Below are positions 35,831 through 44,601 of a DNA stretch of 64,000 nt, piece after piece. Each line of letters begins with the position of its first letter. The first letter of the stretch is position 1. Under the pieces are notes generated by a model, which had not been told where the DNA came from, did not search any database, and saw nothing but the letters and a program-made list of their open reading frames with translations. The position numbers and the translations under genes were made by a program. The stretch is from Conexibacter arvalis. Its GTDB lineage: Bacteria; Actinomycetota; Thermoleophilia; Solirubrobacterales; Solirubrobacteraceae. The stretch is taken from contig NZ_JACHNU010000001.1 in assembly GCF_014199525.1 (NCBI RefSeq), forward strand, positions 1,773,848 to 1,837,847, written 5' to 3'.

Positions 35831-37365
35831 TGCACTCCGGGGGTCGTGATGAGCGAGGGGGCGGGGACGGGCAGGGGCTGCGAGCGCGAGAGCGAGACGG
35901 CATGGGCCCAGCGGGCGAGCTGCTCGGCGCGGCCGTCGGCGTCCAGCCGCGGCGGGATGTCGAGGACCGTCCGGTCGAGCGCCGCCAGCTCGTCGAGCGA
36001 GTCCCAGACGCCGACGGCGAGCCCGGCGAGGTACGCGGCGCCGAGCGCCGACAGGTGGGCCGCCGGCGGGCGGCGGATCACGAGGCCGCTGATGTCGGCC
36101 AGCAGCTGCATCAGCTCGACGTTGGCGCTGGCGCCGCCGTCGACGTAGCAGGTGTGCAGCGGGGCGCCGCCGCGCGCGAGCGCGGTCAGGACGTCGTTGA
36201 CCTGGAAGGCGGTCGAGTCGACCGCCGCGCGCGCCAGCTCCCGTGGCCCGGTGCGGCGGCTGACGCCATGGATCACCGGCTGCGCGTCGGCGTCCCAGTA
36301 CGGCGCGGTCAGCCCGCCGAACGCCGGCACGAGCGTCGTCGCGTCGCCGGGGTCGGCCTCGCGCGCGAGCTCCGCCACCCGCTCCGGGGCGTCGTCGAGC
36401 CCGAGCAGGGTGCGCACCCAGTCGACCGCCGAGCCGGTCGACAGCACGATCCCCTCGTGGCCGTAGGTCGGCGGCGCGTCCGCCAGCTGCCACGCGATCG
36501 TCGTCATCAGGCCGTCGGGCGCGGGGGAGAGCTCGCGCACCGTCGCCAGCACCGAGGTCCCGGTGCCCATCGTCGTCTTGACGGTCCCGGGCTCGAAGCC
36601 GCGGTGCCCGAACAGCGCGCCGTGCGAGTCGCCGATCGCCGCCGCGACCGGGATGCCGTCGGCGAGGCCGGCGACGCCGAGCGTCTCCCCGAGGCGCCCG
36701 CTCGACGGGCGCACGCGCGGAAGCGCCGCGCGCGGGATGCCGAAGCGCGCCAGCGCCTGCTCGTCCCAGTCGGCCAGCCGCAGGTTGAGCAGCTGGGTGC
36801 GGGAGGCGTTGCTGGCGTCGGTCGCGAACGTGCGCCCGCCCGTCAGCTTCCAGATCAGCCAGGCGTCGACCGTGCCGAGGCACAGCTCCCCGGCCGCGGC
36901 CCGCTCGCGGCCGTCGGGGATCGCGTCGAGCAGCCACGAGGCCTTGGAGGCCGAGAAGAGCGGCGAGACGGTCAGGCCGGTCCGCTCGCGCAGCCACCCC
37001 TCGGCGCCCTCGGCGACCAGCTCGCGGCAGAGCTCCGCGCCGCGGCGGCACTGCCAGCTGACGACCGGGCCCGCGGGGGCGCCCGTGCGGGCCTCCCAGA
37101 CGGCGATCGACTCGCGCTGGTTGGTGATGCCGATCCCGGCCAGGCGGGCCGGCGCCAGCAGCTCGGCGGGCAGCTGCGCGATCACGTCGAGCACGCTGGC
37201 CCAGATCGCGTCGGCGTCCTGCTCGACCCATCCCGGCTGCGGAAAGCGGTCCGGGACCGGGCTGGAGGCCGACGCCACGACCTCGCCGGAGCGCTCGACG
37301 AGGATCGCCTTCGTGTTGCTGCTGCCCTGGTCGATCGCGAGGACCAGCGGACCGCGCTCAGGCAT
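35827..37365 (-). CDS. FGGY-family carbohydrate kinase (glycerol/xylulokinase-like)
   Basis: 512 residues. N-terminal phosphate loop AIDQGSSNTKAILVER, substrate region GIGITNQRESIAVWEARTG (GlpK-like), GTVDAWLIWKLTGGRTFATD, GDSHGALFGHRG, and the C-terminal VDGGASANVELMQLLADI and SALGAAYLAG. It phosphorylates a small polyol or ketose; the glycerol-kinase-like TNQRE motif favours a short polyol. It overlaps the upstream ATPase gene by 8 bases and the SDR start by 4. Confidence 0.87.
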   Translation of the reverse strand: MPERGPLVLAIDQGSSNTKAILVERSGEVVASASSPVPDRFPQPGWVEQDADAIWASVLDVIAQLPAELLAPARLAGIGITNQRESIAVWEARTGAPAGPVVSWQCRRGAELCRELVAEGAEGWLRERTGLTVSPLFSASKASWLLDAIPDGRERAAAGELCLGTVDAWLIWKLTGGRTFATDASNASRTQLLNLRLADWDEQALARFGIPRAALPRVRPSSGRLGETLGVAGLADGIPVAAAIGDSHGALFGHRGFEPGTVKTTMGTGTSVLATVRELSPAPDGLMTTIAWQLADAPPTYGHEGIVLSTGSAVDWVRTLLGLDDAPERVAELAREADPGDATTLVPAFGGLTAPYWDADAQPVIHGVSRRTGPRELARAAVDSTAFQVNDVLTALARGGAPLHTCYVDGGASANVELMQLLADISGLVIRRPPAAHLSALGAAYLAGLAVGVWDSLDELAALDRTVLDIPPRLDADGRAEQLARWAHAVSLSRSQPLPVPAPSLITTPGVQ

Positions 37366-38908
37366 CGGCCGTCTCCTTCACGGCGGCGAGCGCCATCACG
37401 CGCTCGGGCGTCGCCTGCTCGCGCTCGAGCGTCCCGGTGCAGCGGCCGCGCGACATGACGAGCACCCGGTTCGCGAGGCCGAGCACCTCCTCCAGCTCCG
37501 ACGAGACGACGATCACGCCGGCTCCCTCCTCCGTCAGTCTTCGGATGGCAGCGTAGATGGAAGGGCGCGCGCCCACGTCGACGCCGCGGGTCGGCTCGTC
37601 GAAGACCATCACCCGCGGCGCGCACGGCAGCCACTTCGCGATCACGGCCTTCTGCTGGTTGCCGCCCGACAGCGAGCCGACCGGCTGCCGCGGCTCCGCC
37701 TTGATCTGGAGCCGCTCGATCAGCTCGCGCGCGTTGTCGCGCAGCCGCCCCGACCGCAGGGCGCCGTGCCGGGTCAGGCGGTCGAGCGAGGGCAGCGCGA
37801 CGTTGTCCTCCAGCGGCAGGTCGAGCAGCGCGCCCTGCGCCTTGCGATCCTCGGGGACGAGCACGACGCCGCGCTTGACGGCGGCGCGCGGGCTTCGCAG
37901 CGTCACCGGCCCGTCGGCCAGCTCGATCGTCCCCGCGTCGAGCCGGTCGGCGCCGCAGATCGCGCGCACGAGCTCCGTCCGGCCGGCCCCGACGAGACCG
38001 GCGATGCCGAGCACCTCGCCGGCCCGCAGCTCCAGCGAGACGTCCTCGAACGCACCGGAGCGCGTGAGCCCGCGCGCCCGCAGGACGATCTCCTCGCGCG
38101 GCGGCGCCGGCGCGGGGAAGCGGTTGCCGACCTCGCGGCCGACCATCGCGCGGATGACCTCGTCCACCGGCACGTCGCCGCGATCCCAGGCGGCGACGCG
38201 CCGGCCGTCGCGCAGCACGACGATGCGGTCGGCGACGCGCGCGATCTCCTCGAGCCGGTGGCTGATGTAGAGCATCCCGACGCCCTCGCGGCGCAGGCGG
38301 TCCATCTGCGCGAACAGCTGCGCGGTCTCCTCCTCGCCGAGCGGGGCGGTCGGCTCGTCGAGGATCAGGAAGCGCGAGTCGCGGTGCAGGGCCTTGGCGA
38401 TCTCGACCTGCTGCTGCGCCGCGACCGACAGCTCGCGCACCGGCCGGTCGGGGTCGGTCGCGAGGCCGACCCGCTCCAGCTGGGCCGCCGCCTCGCGCCG
38501 CATGCGGGTGCGGTCGACACGGCCGCCGCGCATCGGCAGGTCGCCGACGAAGACGTTCTCGGCGATCGACAGCTCCGGCACCAGCCGCAGCTCCTGGTGG
38601 ATCATCGCGACGCCGGCGCTCAGCGCATCGGCGGGTCGAGCGGGCACGTAGGGCTCCCCGCCGATGCGCATCGCGCCGGCATCCGGCGAGACGACGCCGG
38701 TGAGCACCTTCGAGAGCGTGCTCTTGCCGGCGCCGTTCTCGCCCAGCAGCGCCACGACCTCCCCCGGCGCGAGCGCGAGATCGACGCCCTCCAGCGCGCG
38801 GGCGCCGCCGTAGCTCTTGGTGATGCCGCGGCAGTCGAGCACGCCGTCCGCCGCCGCACCCGCGGGCGCGGCGGCGGACGGAGCGGTGGTCGTGGGCGCG
38901 CCGCTCAT
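37358..38908 (-). CDS. Ribose-type ABC transporter ATP-binding protein (duplicated)
   Basis: 516 residues, RbsA/XylG class with two ABC modules. Module 1 has Walker A LGENGAGKSTLSKVL, signature-like LSVAAQQQVEIAKAL and Walker B LILDEPTAPLG. Module 2 has degenerate Walker A GLVGAGRTELVRA, signature LSGGNQQKAVIAKW and Walker B VMVFDEPTRGVDVG. It overlaps the binding-protein gene by 4 bases and the kinase gene by 8. Confidence 0.92.
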   Translation of the reverse strand: MSGAPTTTAPSAAAPAGAAADGVLDCRGITKSYGGARALEGVDLALAPGEVVALLGENGAGKSTLSKVLTGVVSPDAGAMRIGGEPYVPARPADALSAGVAMIHQELRLVPELSIAENVFVGDLPMRGGRVDRTRMRREAAAQLERVGLATDPDRPVRELSVAAQQQVEIAKALHRDSRFLILDEPTAPLGEEETAQLFAQMDRLRREGVGMLYISHRLEEIARVADRIVVLRDGRRVAAWDRGDVPVDEVIRAMVGREVGNRFPAPAPPREEIVLRARGLTRSGAFEDVSLELRAGEVLGIAGLVGAGRTELVRAICGADRLDAGTIELADGPVTLRSPRAAVKRGVVLVPEDRKAQGALLDLPLEDNVALPSLDRLTRHGALRSGRLRDNARELIERLQIKAEPRQPVGSLSGGNQQKAVIAKWLPCAPRVMVFDEPTRGVDVGARPSIYAAIRRLTEEGAGVIVVSSELEEVLGLANRVLVMSRGRCTGTLEREQATPERVMALAAVKETADA

Positions 38909-39879
38909 GGCTTCTGCGGCCCGTACGGCTGCTCGGCGATGTATCTGTCGACGTTCTCGCTGGTCGCGAGGAACGCCTCCTGCAGCTGCTCGGCGGGGAT
39001 GCCGTCGGCTCTGCCCTCGATCGCGGCGATCGCGTTCTCGGCCGCGAGCCGGCCCATTCTGTAGGCCTGCTGGACCATCGTCGCGTCGAGGTCGCCGTTC
39101 TTGACTCCCTGCAGGCCCGCCGGCAGCCCGTCGAAGCCGACGATCACGAGTCTGTCGCGGACGCCCGCCTGCGAGGCGGCCTCGGCGGCGCCGAGCGCCA
39201 TCGCGTCGCTGCGGCCGAAGAAGCCGCGCAGGTTCGGGTGCGCCTGCAGGATCGTCTGCGCCGCGCGGTGGCCTTGCTCCTGGTTCCAGTTGGCCGCCTG
39301 CTGGGCGACGACTCTGATGTCGGTGCCGGCGATGCCCGCGTCGAACCCTCTCTTGCGGTCGATCTCCGGCGTCGTGCCGACCTGGCCCTGGAGCACCGCG
39401 AGGTCGCCTCTGCCGTCGGTCGCTCTCGCGTACCACTCGCCGAGCGTTCTGGCCGCCGCGACGCTGTCGGACGCGATGAACGTCAGCACCTCGCCGCCGT
39501 CGGGCTTGCGGTCGACCGCGATCACCGGGATGTCGGCGTCGTTGGCCGCCTCGACGGGCACCGACGCGGCGGCCGCGCCGGCCGGCACGTAGACGATCGC
39601 GCCGACCTGCTTGGTGATGAAGCCCTGCACCTGGTCGACCTGGCGCTGGGCGTCGCCCTGCGCGTCCTCGACGCTGACGTCGTACCCGCGCTCTCTGCCG
39701 ACCGCCTCGGCGCCGAGCCGGATCGCGTTGAAGAACGGCGCGCCGAGGTCGGCGACGGCGACGCCGATGCTTCTGTCGCCTCCGCCCGAGGCGCCGTCGT
39801 CGCCCGACGAGCCGCAGCCCGCGACCGTGAGCGCGCCGGCGACGGCGACCGCCGCCAGGAACGTCGACTTGATCCTCAT
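38905..39879 (-). CDS. Sugar-binding lipoprotein of the ribose-type ABC transporter
   Basis: 324 residues with a lipoprotein signal (ALTVAGCGSS, lipobox Cys about residue 22) and a type I periplasmic-binding fold: IGVAVADLGAPFFNAIRLGA, VDQVQGFITKQVGAIVYVPA, IPVIAVDRKPDGG, FGRSDAMALGAAEA, VIVGFDGLPAGLQGVKNG. This resembles ribose, autoinducer-2 or polyol binders. Arginine is very often AGA, in contrast to the ATPase next door. Confidence 0.88.
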   Translation of the reverse strand: MRIKSTFLAAVAVAGALTVAGCGSSGDDGASGGGDRSIGVAVADLGAPFFNAIRLGAEAVGRERGYDVSVEDAQGDAQRQVDQVQGFITKQVGAIVYVPAGAAAASVPVEAANDADIPVIAVDRKPDGGEVLTFIASDSVAAARTLGEWYARATDGRGDLAVLQGQVGTTPEIDRKRGFDAGIAGTDIRVVAQQAANWNQEQGHRAAQTILQAHPNLRGFFGRSDAMALGAAEAASQAGVRDRLVIVGFDGLPAGLQGVKNGDLDATMVQQAYRMGRLAAENAIAAIEGRADGIPAEQLQEAFLATSENVDRYIAEQPYGPQKP

Positions 39880-39959
39880 CTGCTCCTCCTGTTTCGACGC
39901 GGCGCAAACCGTCGCCGCGCCATCTCTCCGTTGAACGACCGTGTGCGGGGGCGCGCCGC

Positions 39960-40952
39960 TCAGGCGCGGCGGCGCCCCAGCGTGTCCGACATGACCGCGA
40001 CGGCGATCACCACGCCGATCACGACCTGCTGCAGGAAGGCGGTGACGTCGAGCAGCGTGAGCCCGTTGCGCAGCACGCCGATGATCAGGACGCCGATGAA
40101 CGTCCCCAGCAGCGAGCCCCGCCCGCCGCTGAGGCTCGCCCCGCCGATCACGACCGCCGCGATCACGTCGAGCTCGAAGCCCTGCGCCGCGATCGGGGAG
40201 GCCGAGTTGAGCCGCGCCGTCAGCAGCACGCCCGCGACCGCCGCGAGCAGGCCCGCGAGCGTGTACACGCGCAGGCGTGCGGCGGTGATGTTGACGCCCG
40301 ACAGGCGCGCGACCTCCTCGTTGCCGCCGATCGCGTACAGCGCGCGGCCGCCGGGCCGGAAGCGCAGGTACGCGGCGCCCGCGAGCAGCGTGCCGAGCAG
40401 CAGCAGGTGCGAGGCCGAGAATGGCCCGATCAGCTCGTCGGTCACCAGCCCCCGGAACCAGTCGGGGAAGTCGGCGATCGTCTCGCCGTTGGTCACGAGC
40501 AGCGCCAGGCCGCGCGCGACCGACAGCATCGCGAGCGTCGCGACGAACGCGGGCAGCCGCCCGAGCGTGATCAGCAGGCCGTTGACGAGGCCGGCCAGCG
40601 CGCCGGTGCCGAGCGCGGCGACGATCGCCAGCTCCATCGGCAGCCCCGAGCGCGCGAACAGGTAGCCGCAGACCATGCTCGCGAGCGCGAGGACGGAGCC
40701 GACCGACAGGTCGATGCCGCCGATCACGATCACGAGCGTCGCGCCGACGGCGACGATCCCCAGGCCGCTGACCTGGTCGAGCACCGCCGTCAGGTTGCGC
40801 TCGGTCATGAAGACCGGCGAGAGGAACGACAGCGCGACGATCAGCACGATCAGCGCGATCAGCGGGCCGCCGGCCGCGCCGACGCGCAGCGGCAGGCGTC
40901 TCAGCGCGTCGAGCGCGCCCGAGCGCGGCGTGGTGGTCGGATGCGCGGCCAC
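39960..40952 (-). CDS. Ribose-type ABC transporter permease
   Basis: 330 residues, RbsC family with 8-10 membrane helices. It shows VIVIGGIDLSVGSVLALASM, LPAFVATLAMLSVARGLALL, the coupling region RFRPGGRALYAIGGNEEVARLSG, and VVIGGASLSGGRGSLLGT. It starts one base after the lipoyl-protein stop. The 80-base gap to the binding-protein gene holds a GCGGCG...CGCCGC hairpin that may help set the binding-protein to permease ratio. Confidence 0.92.
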   Translation of the reverse strand: MAAHPTTTPRSGALDALRRLPLRVGAAGGPLIALIVLIVALSFLSPVFMTERNLTAVLDQVSGLGIVAVGATLVIVIGGIDLSVGSVLALASMVCGYLFARSGLPMELAIVAALGTGALAGLVNGLLITLGRLPAFVATLAMLSVARGLALLVTNGETIADFPDWFRGLVTDELIGPFSASHLLLLGTLLAGAAYLRFRPGGRALYAIGGNEEVARLSGVNITAARLRVYTLAGLLAAVAGVLLTARLNSASPIAAQGFELDVIAAVVIGGASLSGGRGSLLGTFIGVLIIGVLRNGLTLLDVTAFLQQVVIGVVIAVAVMSDTLGRRRA

Positions 40953-40953
40953 G

Positions 40954-41193
40954 TCACGCCTCTTCGATGATCGCGACCGGCGTGCGCACCTCGACCGTCT
41001 CGCCGGCCTGCACGAGGATCTCGACGAGCGTCCCGCTCGCCGGCGACTCGAGCTGCTCCTGGTTCTTGGCCGACTCGACCTCCGCGAGCGGCTCGTCCTC
41101 GACGACGGTGTCGCCGACCTGCTTGAGCCACTCGAGGATCGTGCCCTCGTTCATGCCCATGCCCCACTGCGGGAGCAGCACCTCGACCTTCAC
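40954..41193 (-). CDS. Free-standing lipoyl-domain protein
   Basis: 79 residues consisting only of a biotinyl/lipoyl carrier domain. It starts KVEVLLPQWGMGMNEGTI, the modified Lys is expected in EVESAKNQEQLESPASGTL, and it ends in a hairpin with VRTPVAIIEEA. No E2 catalytic domain is attached and none is nearby. The GTG overlaps the E1 beta stop (GTGA). It probably accepts the acyl group from the E1 encoded upstream; which acyltransferase then takes it is unknown. Confidence 0.83.
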   Translation of the reverse strand: MKVEVLLPQWGMGMNEGTILEWLKQVGDTVVEDEPLAEVESAKNQEQLESPASGTLVEILVQAGETVEVRTPVAIIEEA

Positions 41194-42209
41194 GCCATCG
41201 CCTCCTCGCGCGACCGCCCGCAGACGCCGCGCACCGCGTCCGCGATCGTCTCGCGGGTCGGGTACAGCTGGCGCTCGAGGGCGGGGCTGAACGGAATCTG
41301 CATGTCGGGCGTCGTCACGCGCGCGATCGGCGCGCGCAGCGCGTCGAACGCCAGCTCGGCGACGAGCGCCGAGACCTCGGCCGCGGCGCCGCACGTGCGG
41401 TGGGCGGGGTCGGCGACGACGAGGCGGCCGGTGCGCCGCACGGAGCGCAGGATCGCCTCCGTGTCGAGCGGCACGAGCGTGCGGGGGTCGATCACCTCGA
41501 CGGAGATCCCCTCGTCTCCCAGCGCCTCGGCCGCCGCCAGCGCCTCCGGTACTGCGCCGGAGATCGCCACGACGGTCACGTCCTCGCCCTCGCGCGCGGT
41601 CCGCGCGACGCCGAGCGGGATCCGGTACTCGCCGTCGTCGACCTCCTCCTTGGAGCCCCACAGCGGGACCGCCTCGAACGAGAGGACCGGGTCGTCGCTG
41701 TCGATCGCCGCCCGCAGCAGGCCCTTCGCGTCGCTCGGCGTCGCCGGGGCGATGATCTTCAGCCCCGGGACGTTCATGAACATCGGGTACGGGCGATCGG
41801 AGTGGTGGGCGCCCGTGCTGAGCCCGTAGAACATCGCCGAGCGGAAGACGACCGGCAGCGACGCCTGACCGCCGAACATGTAGCGGTTCTTGGCGACCTG
41901 GTTGACGAACTGATCCATCGCCAGGTACAGGAAGCTCGAGTAGGAGAGGTCGACGATCGGCCGCAGGCCCGTCATCGCCGCGCCGGCGGCGGCGCCGACC
42001 ATCACCTCCTCGGAGATCGGCGTGTTGCGGATGCGGTCGCGGCCGAACAGCTGCAGGAAGTCGCCCTCGGCCTGGCGGCTCTTGCCGGCGCCGGTCGTGC
42101 CGTAGACGTTGGCCTCGACGTCCTCGCCGAAGATGATCACCCGCTCGTCGGCCTGCATCGCCTCGAGCTGGGCGGCGCCGATCGCGCCGAGGTAGGTCAT
42201 CTGGCTCAT
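41190..42209 (-). CDS. Thiamine-diphosphate dehydrogenase E1 beta subunit (acetoin type)
   Basis: 339 residues, beta subunit of a 2-oxoacid or acetoin dehydrogenase E1. It shows FGEDVEANVYGTTGAGKS, TPISEEVMVGAAAGAAMTGLRP (in parts), QVAKNRYMFGG, HHSDRPYPMFMNVPGLKI, DDPVLSFEAVPLWG and the C-terminal ARVTTPDMQIPFSPALERQL. It overlaps the alpha gene by 4 bases. In this operon it probably decarboxylates or cleaves a product of polyol oxidation. Confidence 0.9.
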   Translation of the reverse strand: MSQMTYLGAIGAAQLEAMQADERVIIFGEDVEANVYGTTGAGKSRQAEGDFLQLFGRDRIRNTPISEEVMVGAAAGAAMTGLRPIVDLSYSSFLYLAMDQFVNQVAKNRYMFGGQASLPVVFRSAMFYGLSTGAHHSDRPYPMFMNVPGLKIIAPATPSDAKGLLRAAIDSDDPVLSFEAVPLWGSKEEVDDGEYRIPLGVARTAREGEDVTVVAISGAVPEALAAAEALGDEGISVEVIDPRTLVPLDTEAILRSVRRTGRLVVADPAHRTCGAAAEVSALVAELAFDALRAPIARVTTPDMQIPFSPALERQLYPTRETIADAVRGVCGRSREEAMA

Positions 42210-43198
42210 GCCGCGACCTCCGCCGCGCTCGGATCGGTGTAGAGGTCGGCGAACGCGACCTCCGGCTCGGGCAGCGGGCTCTCCAGCGCGAAGCGCGCCG
42301 CCGCCTCGACCTCGTCGGCGACCTCGGCCTCGAGCGCGTCGAGCGCCTCGGCGGCTGCGACGCCGTCGGCGAGCAGCCGCTCGCGGAAGAGCGTGATCGG
42401 ATCTCTCGCCAGCCAGGCGTCCCGCTCGGCGGCGTCGCGGTAGTCGGTGCTGAGCCGCAGGCCCTCGCTGTGCTCGTGGAAGCGGTAGGTCATCACCTCG
42501 ACGAGGCTCGGCCCCTCCCCGCGGCGGGCGCGGTCGGCCGCCTCGCGCACCGCGTCGTGCACGGCGAGCACGTCCTGGCCGTCGTCGACGCGCACGCCCG
42601 GGATGTCGAAGCCGTGCGCGCGGTCCGCGATGCGGCCGGACGTGACCGTCGCGGCCGGCGTCGAGAGCGCGTACTGGTTGTTCTCGCACAGGAAGACGAC
42701 CGGCAGCCGCCAGATCCCGGCGAGGTTCATCGCCTCGTAGAGGCCGCCCTGGTTGGCGGCGCCGTCGCCGAAGAAGGCGAGCGCGACGCGGTCCTGCGCC
42801 AGCAGCTTGGACGACAGCGCGGCGCCGGCGGCGATCGGGATCGACGAGCCGACGATGCCGGACTCGCCGAGGCTGCCGACCGCGAAGTCGGCGAGATGCA
42901 GCGAACCGCCCTTGCCCTGGCAGATGCCCGTCGCCTTGCCGAGCAGCTCGGCCATCAGCGGCCCGAGCGCCGATCCCTTGCCGATCGGGTGCCCGTGGCT
43001 GCGGTGGTTGCCGGTCATGTAGTCGTCGGCGCGCACCGCCATGCAGGCGCCGACGACCTGCGCCTCCTGCCCGACGCTCGTGTGGACGGTGCCGGGGATC
43101 TGGCCGCGCTTGACCATCTTCGACGCCCGCTCGTCGAAGAGCCGGATGCGCAGCATCCGCCGCTGCATCTCGAGCAGTTCCTCGTTGGTCAGCTTCAC
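42206..43198 (-). CDS. Thiamine-diphosphate dehydrogenase E1 alpha subunit (acetoin type)
   Basis: 330 residues, GTG start. It shows TGNHRSHGHPIGKGS, GKGGSLHLADFAVGSLGESG, and the thiamine-diphosphate motif GDGAANQGGLYEAMNLAG with FLCENNQYALSTP. The TGNHRSHGH form is closer to acetoin dehydrogenase AcoA than to pyruvate dehydrogenase. First gene of the eight-gene minus-strand operon; its promoter region (43199-43481) carries CATTCA-type repeats also found before the regulator gene. Confidence 0.9.
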   Translation of the reverse strand: MKLTNEELLEMQRRMLRIRLFDERASKMVKRGQIPGTVHTSVGQEAQVVGACMAVRADDYMTGNHRSHGHPIGKGSALGPLMAELLGKATGICQGKGGSLHLADFAVGSLGESGIVGSSIPIAAGAALSSKLLAQDRVALAFFGDGAANQGGLYEAMNLAGIWRLPVVFLCENNQYALSTPAATVTSGRIADRAHGFDIPGVRVDDGQDVLAVHDAVREAADRARRGEGPSLVEVMTYRFHEHSEGLRLSTDYRDAAERDAWLARDPITLFRERLLADGVAAAEALDALEAEVADEVEAAARFALESPLPEPEVAFADLYTDPSAAEVAA

Positions 43199-43300
43199 CC
43201 GCTTCGTCTCCTCCGTCGAATGCGCGCCGAGCAGCGCGGCGCCGGCCCGCCCGCGGTCGCTCCTCGACCGCTGCGGCGCTTCCCGCTCCCTCGGTGCGCA

Positions 43301-43330
43301 TATTCATTCACGCAACGAATTCTCATTCTA
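43301..43330 (-). promoter_or_regulatory. AT-rich CATTCA-type repeats upstream of the E1 alpha gene
   Basis: An AT-rich island in otherwise GC-rich DNA with CATTCA (43305-43310), GAATTC and CATTC within 30 bases, about 105 bases before the E1 alpha GTG. CATTCA/TGAATG hexamers also form the palindromes at 44543-44567 before the SorC-type regulator, so this is the likely operator of the operon. I see no convincing -35/-10 pair. Confidence 0.4.
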
Positions 43331-43431
43331 AGCAGATCGCGCAGGCGGACGCAACCAGACCGCGACCGGGAACCTCCGCGATCTCCGCGGCGAGTAGGCG
43401 TTTCGGCTCGCTGGGCGCGGGCAGGGGTCGG

Positions 43432-43452
43432 CCGGGCGCCTCGGGCGCCCGG
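43432..43452 (-). terminator. Hairpin after the SorC-type regulator gene
   Basis: CCGGGCGCC and GGCGCCCGG with a 3-base loop TCG form a perfect 9-bp stem starting 29 bases beyond the regulator stop on the minus strand. Confidence 0.55.
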
Positions 43453-43481
43453 CGCTTCAGCGCTGTCCGGCCGCGGGGCCG

Positions 43482-44462
43482 CTAGGTCGCGCGCTGCGCG
43501 AGCACGTGCTCGGCGGTCGCCACGTCGGTGACGAGCACGTCGATCCAGCGCCCCAGCAGCAGGGCGTGGATCGCCTCGTGCTTGGCGCGGCCGCCGGCGA
43601 TCGCGACCGTCCGGCCGGCGTTGCGCAGCTGCTCGAGCGTCACGCCGATGACGAGCTCGTCGAGCCCCGAGTCGAGCGGCCGCCCGCCGGCGTCGACGAA
43701 GCGGAAGTTGAGGTTGGCGACCGCGCCGTCGGCCTGGACGCGGGCCAGCTGCTCGCGGTCGAACGGGATGCCCGCCCGCAGCAGCTGCTCGTCGAGGCGG
43801 CCGTGCCCGACGCCGGCGAAGGCGACGTCGAGGCGGTCGAGCCGCCCCATCGCCTCGCGCGAGTACGGATCCTGCGCCAGGATCGCATCGCGGACCGCGG
43901 GCGCGGCGACGACGCCGGGCGTGCGCAGGAAGACGGCTCTTGCGCCCATGCGGTCGGCGAACCGCTGCGTGGCGCGCGCCGCGACGTGCTGGGTCGAGGG
44001 ATCTCCCAGGTCGCCGAGCATCTCGACGATCTCGCCGACCGCCTGCCGTGAGACCGGCTCCAGCGCCTCGACCATCGCGGTCAGCGAGCGGCTCCAGGAG
44101 GTGAAGCCGACCACGTCGGCGTCTTGCAGCGTCGGCTGGAGGAAGGATGCCGCCGCGACGCCGAGGTCGCGATGCAGGGCGTCCTCGTCCTCGACGTCGG
44201 AGTCGACCACGTGCGCGTCGACGAGGCCGAAGCGCTCCTCCAGCTGGTCCTCGAGATCGGCGTGGATCTGGGGCGGGACGACCACGACCGTCTTCACGAT
44301 CCCCGCGTCCTCGGCCGCCCGCAGCAGCCGCGAGACGCGCGACTGGGACAGTCGCAGGCGCTCGCCGATCTCGCGCTGGCGCAGCCCCTGGGTGTGGTAG
44401 AGCCGCGCCACCTTCGTCACGAGGCGGAGGTGGTCGATCTCATCCCGGGCGGCAGGGCTCAC
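43482..44462 (-). CDS. SorC/DeoR-type sugar-responsive regulator
   Basis: 326 residues. An N-terminal helix-turn-helix (about 10-60; VTKVARLYHTQGLRQREIGE and LRLSQSRVSRLLRAAEDAGI) is followed by a SorC-type sugar-binding domain (about 65-320; DVVGFTSWSRSLTAMVEAL, GVGHGRL, FVDAGGRPLDSGLDELVIGVT, AIAGGRAKHEAIHALLLGRW). The ligand is usually a sugar phosphate, here plausibly the product of the FGGY kinase. It is transcribed in the same direction as the E1/transporter operon and lies upstream of it. Confidence 0.88.
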   Translation of the reverse strand: MSPAARDEIDHLRLVTKVARLYHTQGLRQREIGERLRLSQSRVSRLLRAAEDAGIVKTVVVVPPQIHADLEDQLEERFGLVDAHVVDSDVEDEDALHRDLGVAAASFLQPTLQDADVVGFTSWSRSLTAMVEALEPVSRQAVGEIVEMLGDLGDPSTQHVAARATQRFADRMGARAVFLRTPGVVAAPAVRDAILAQDPYSREAMGRLDRLDVAFAGVGHGRLDEQLLRAGIPFDREQLARVQADGAVANLNFRFVDAGGRPLDSGLDELVIGVTLEQLRNAGRTVAIAGGRAKHEAIHALLLGRWIDVLVTDVATAEHVLAQRAT

Positions 44463-44542
44463 AGCGCTCGGTCCTTTCCCTGGTGGCTCGCACTGTGGCG
44501 GAATCGTAGTGACGGCAGCCCGGCGCCTTTCCGCACAGTTGT

Positions 44543-44567
44543 TGAATGTCCATTCATGCTCTGAATG
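44543..44567. promoter_or_regulatory. TGAATG/CATTCA palindromes between the regulator and acyltransferase genes
   Basis: TGAATG-TC-CATTCA (44543-44556), then a second TGAATG at 44562-44567, giving two overlapping inverted repeats in the 139-base divergent gap. Likely operator of the SorC-type regulator, acting on itself and perhaps on the gene at 44602. Confidence 0.5.
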
Positions 44568-44601
44568 GCTATTCTGCCAGGCGATCGAGGAAAGGGAGCA
44601 G

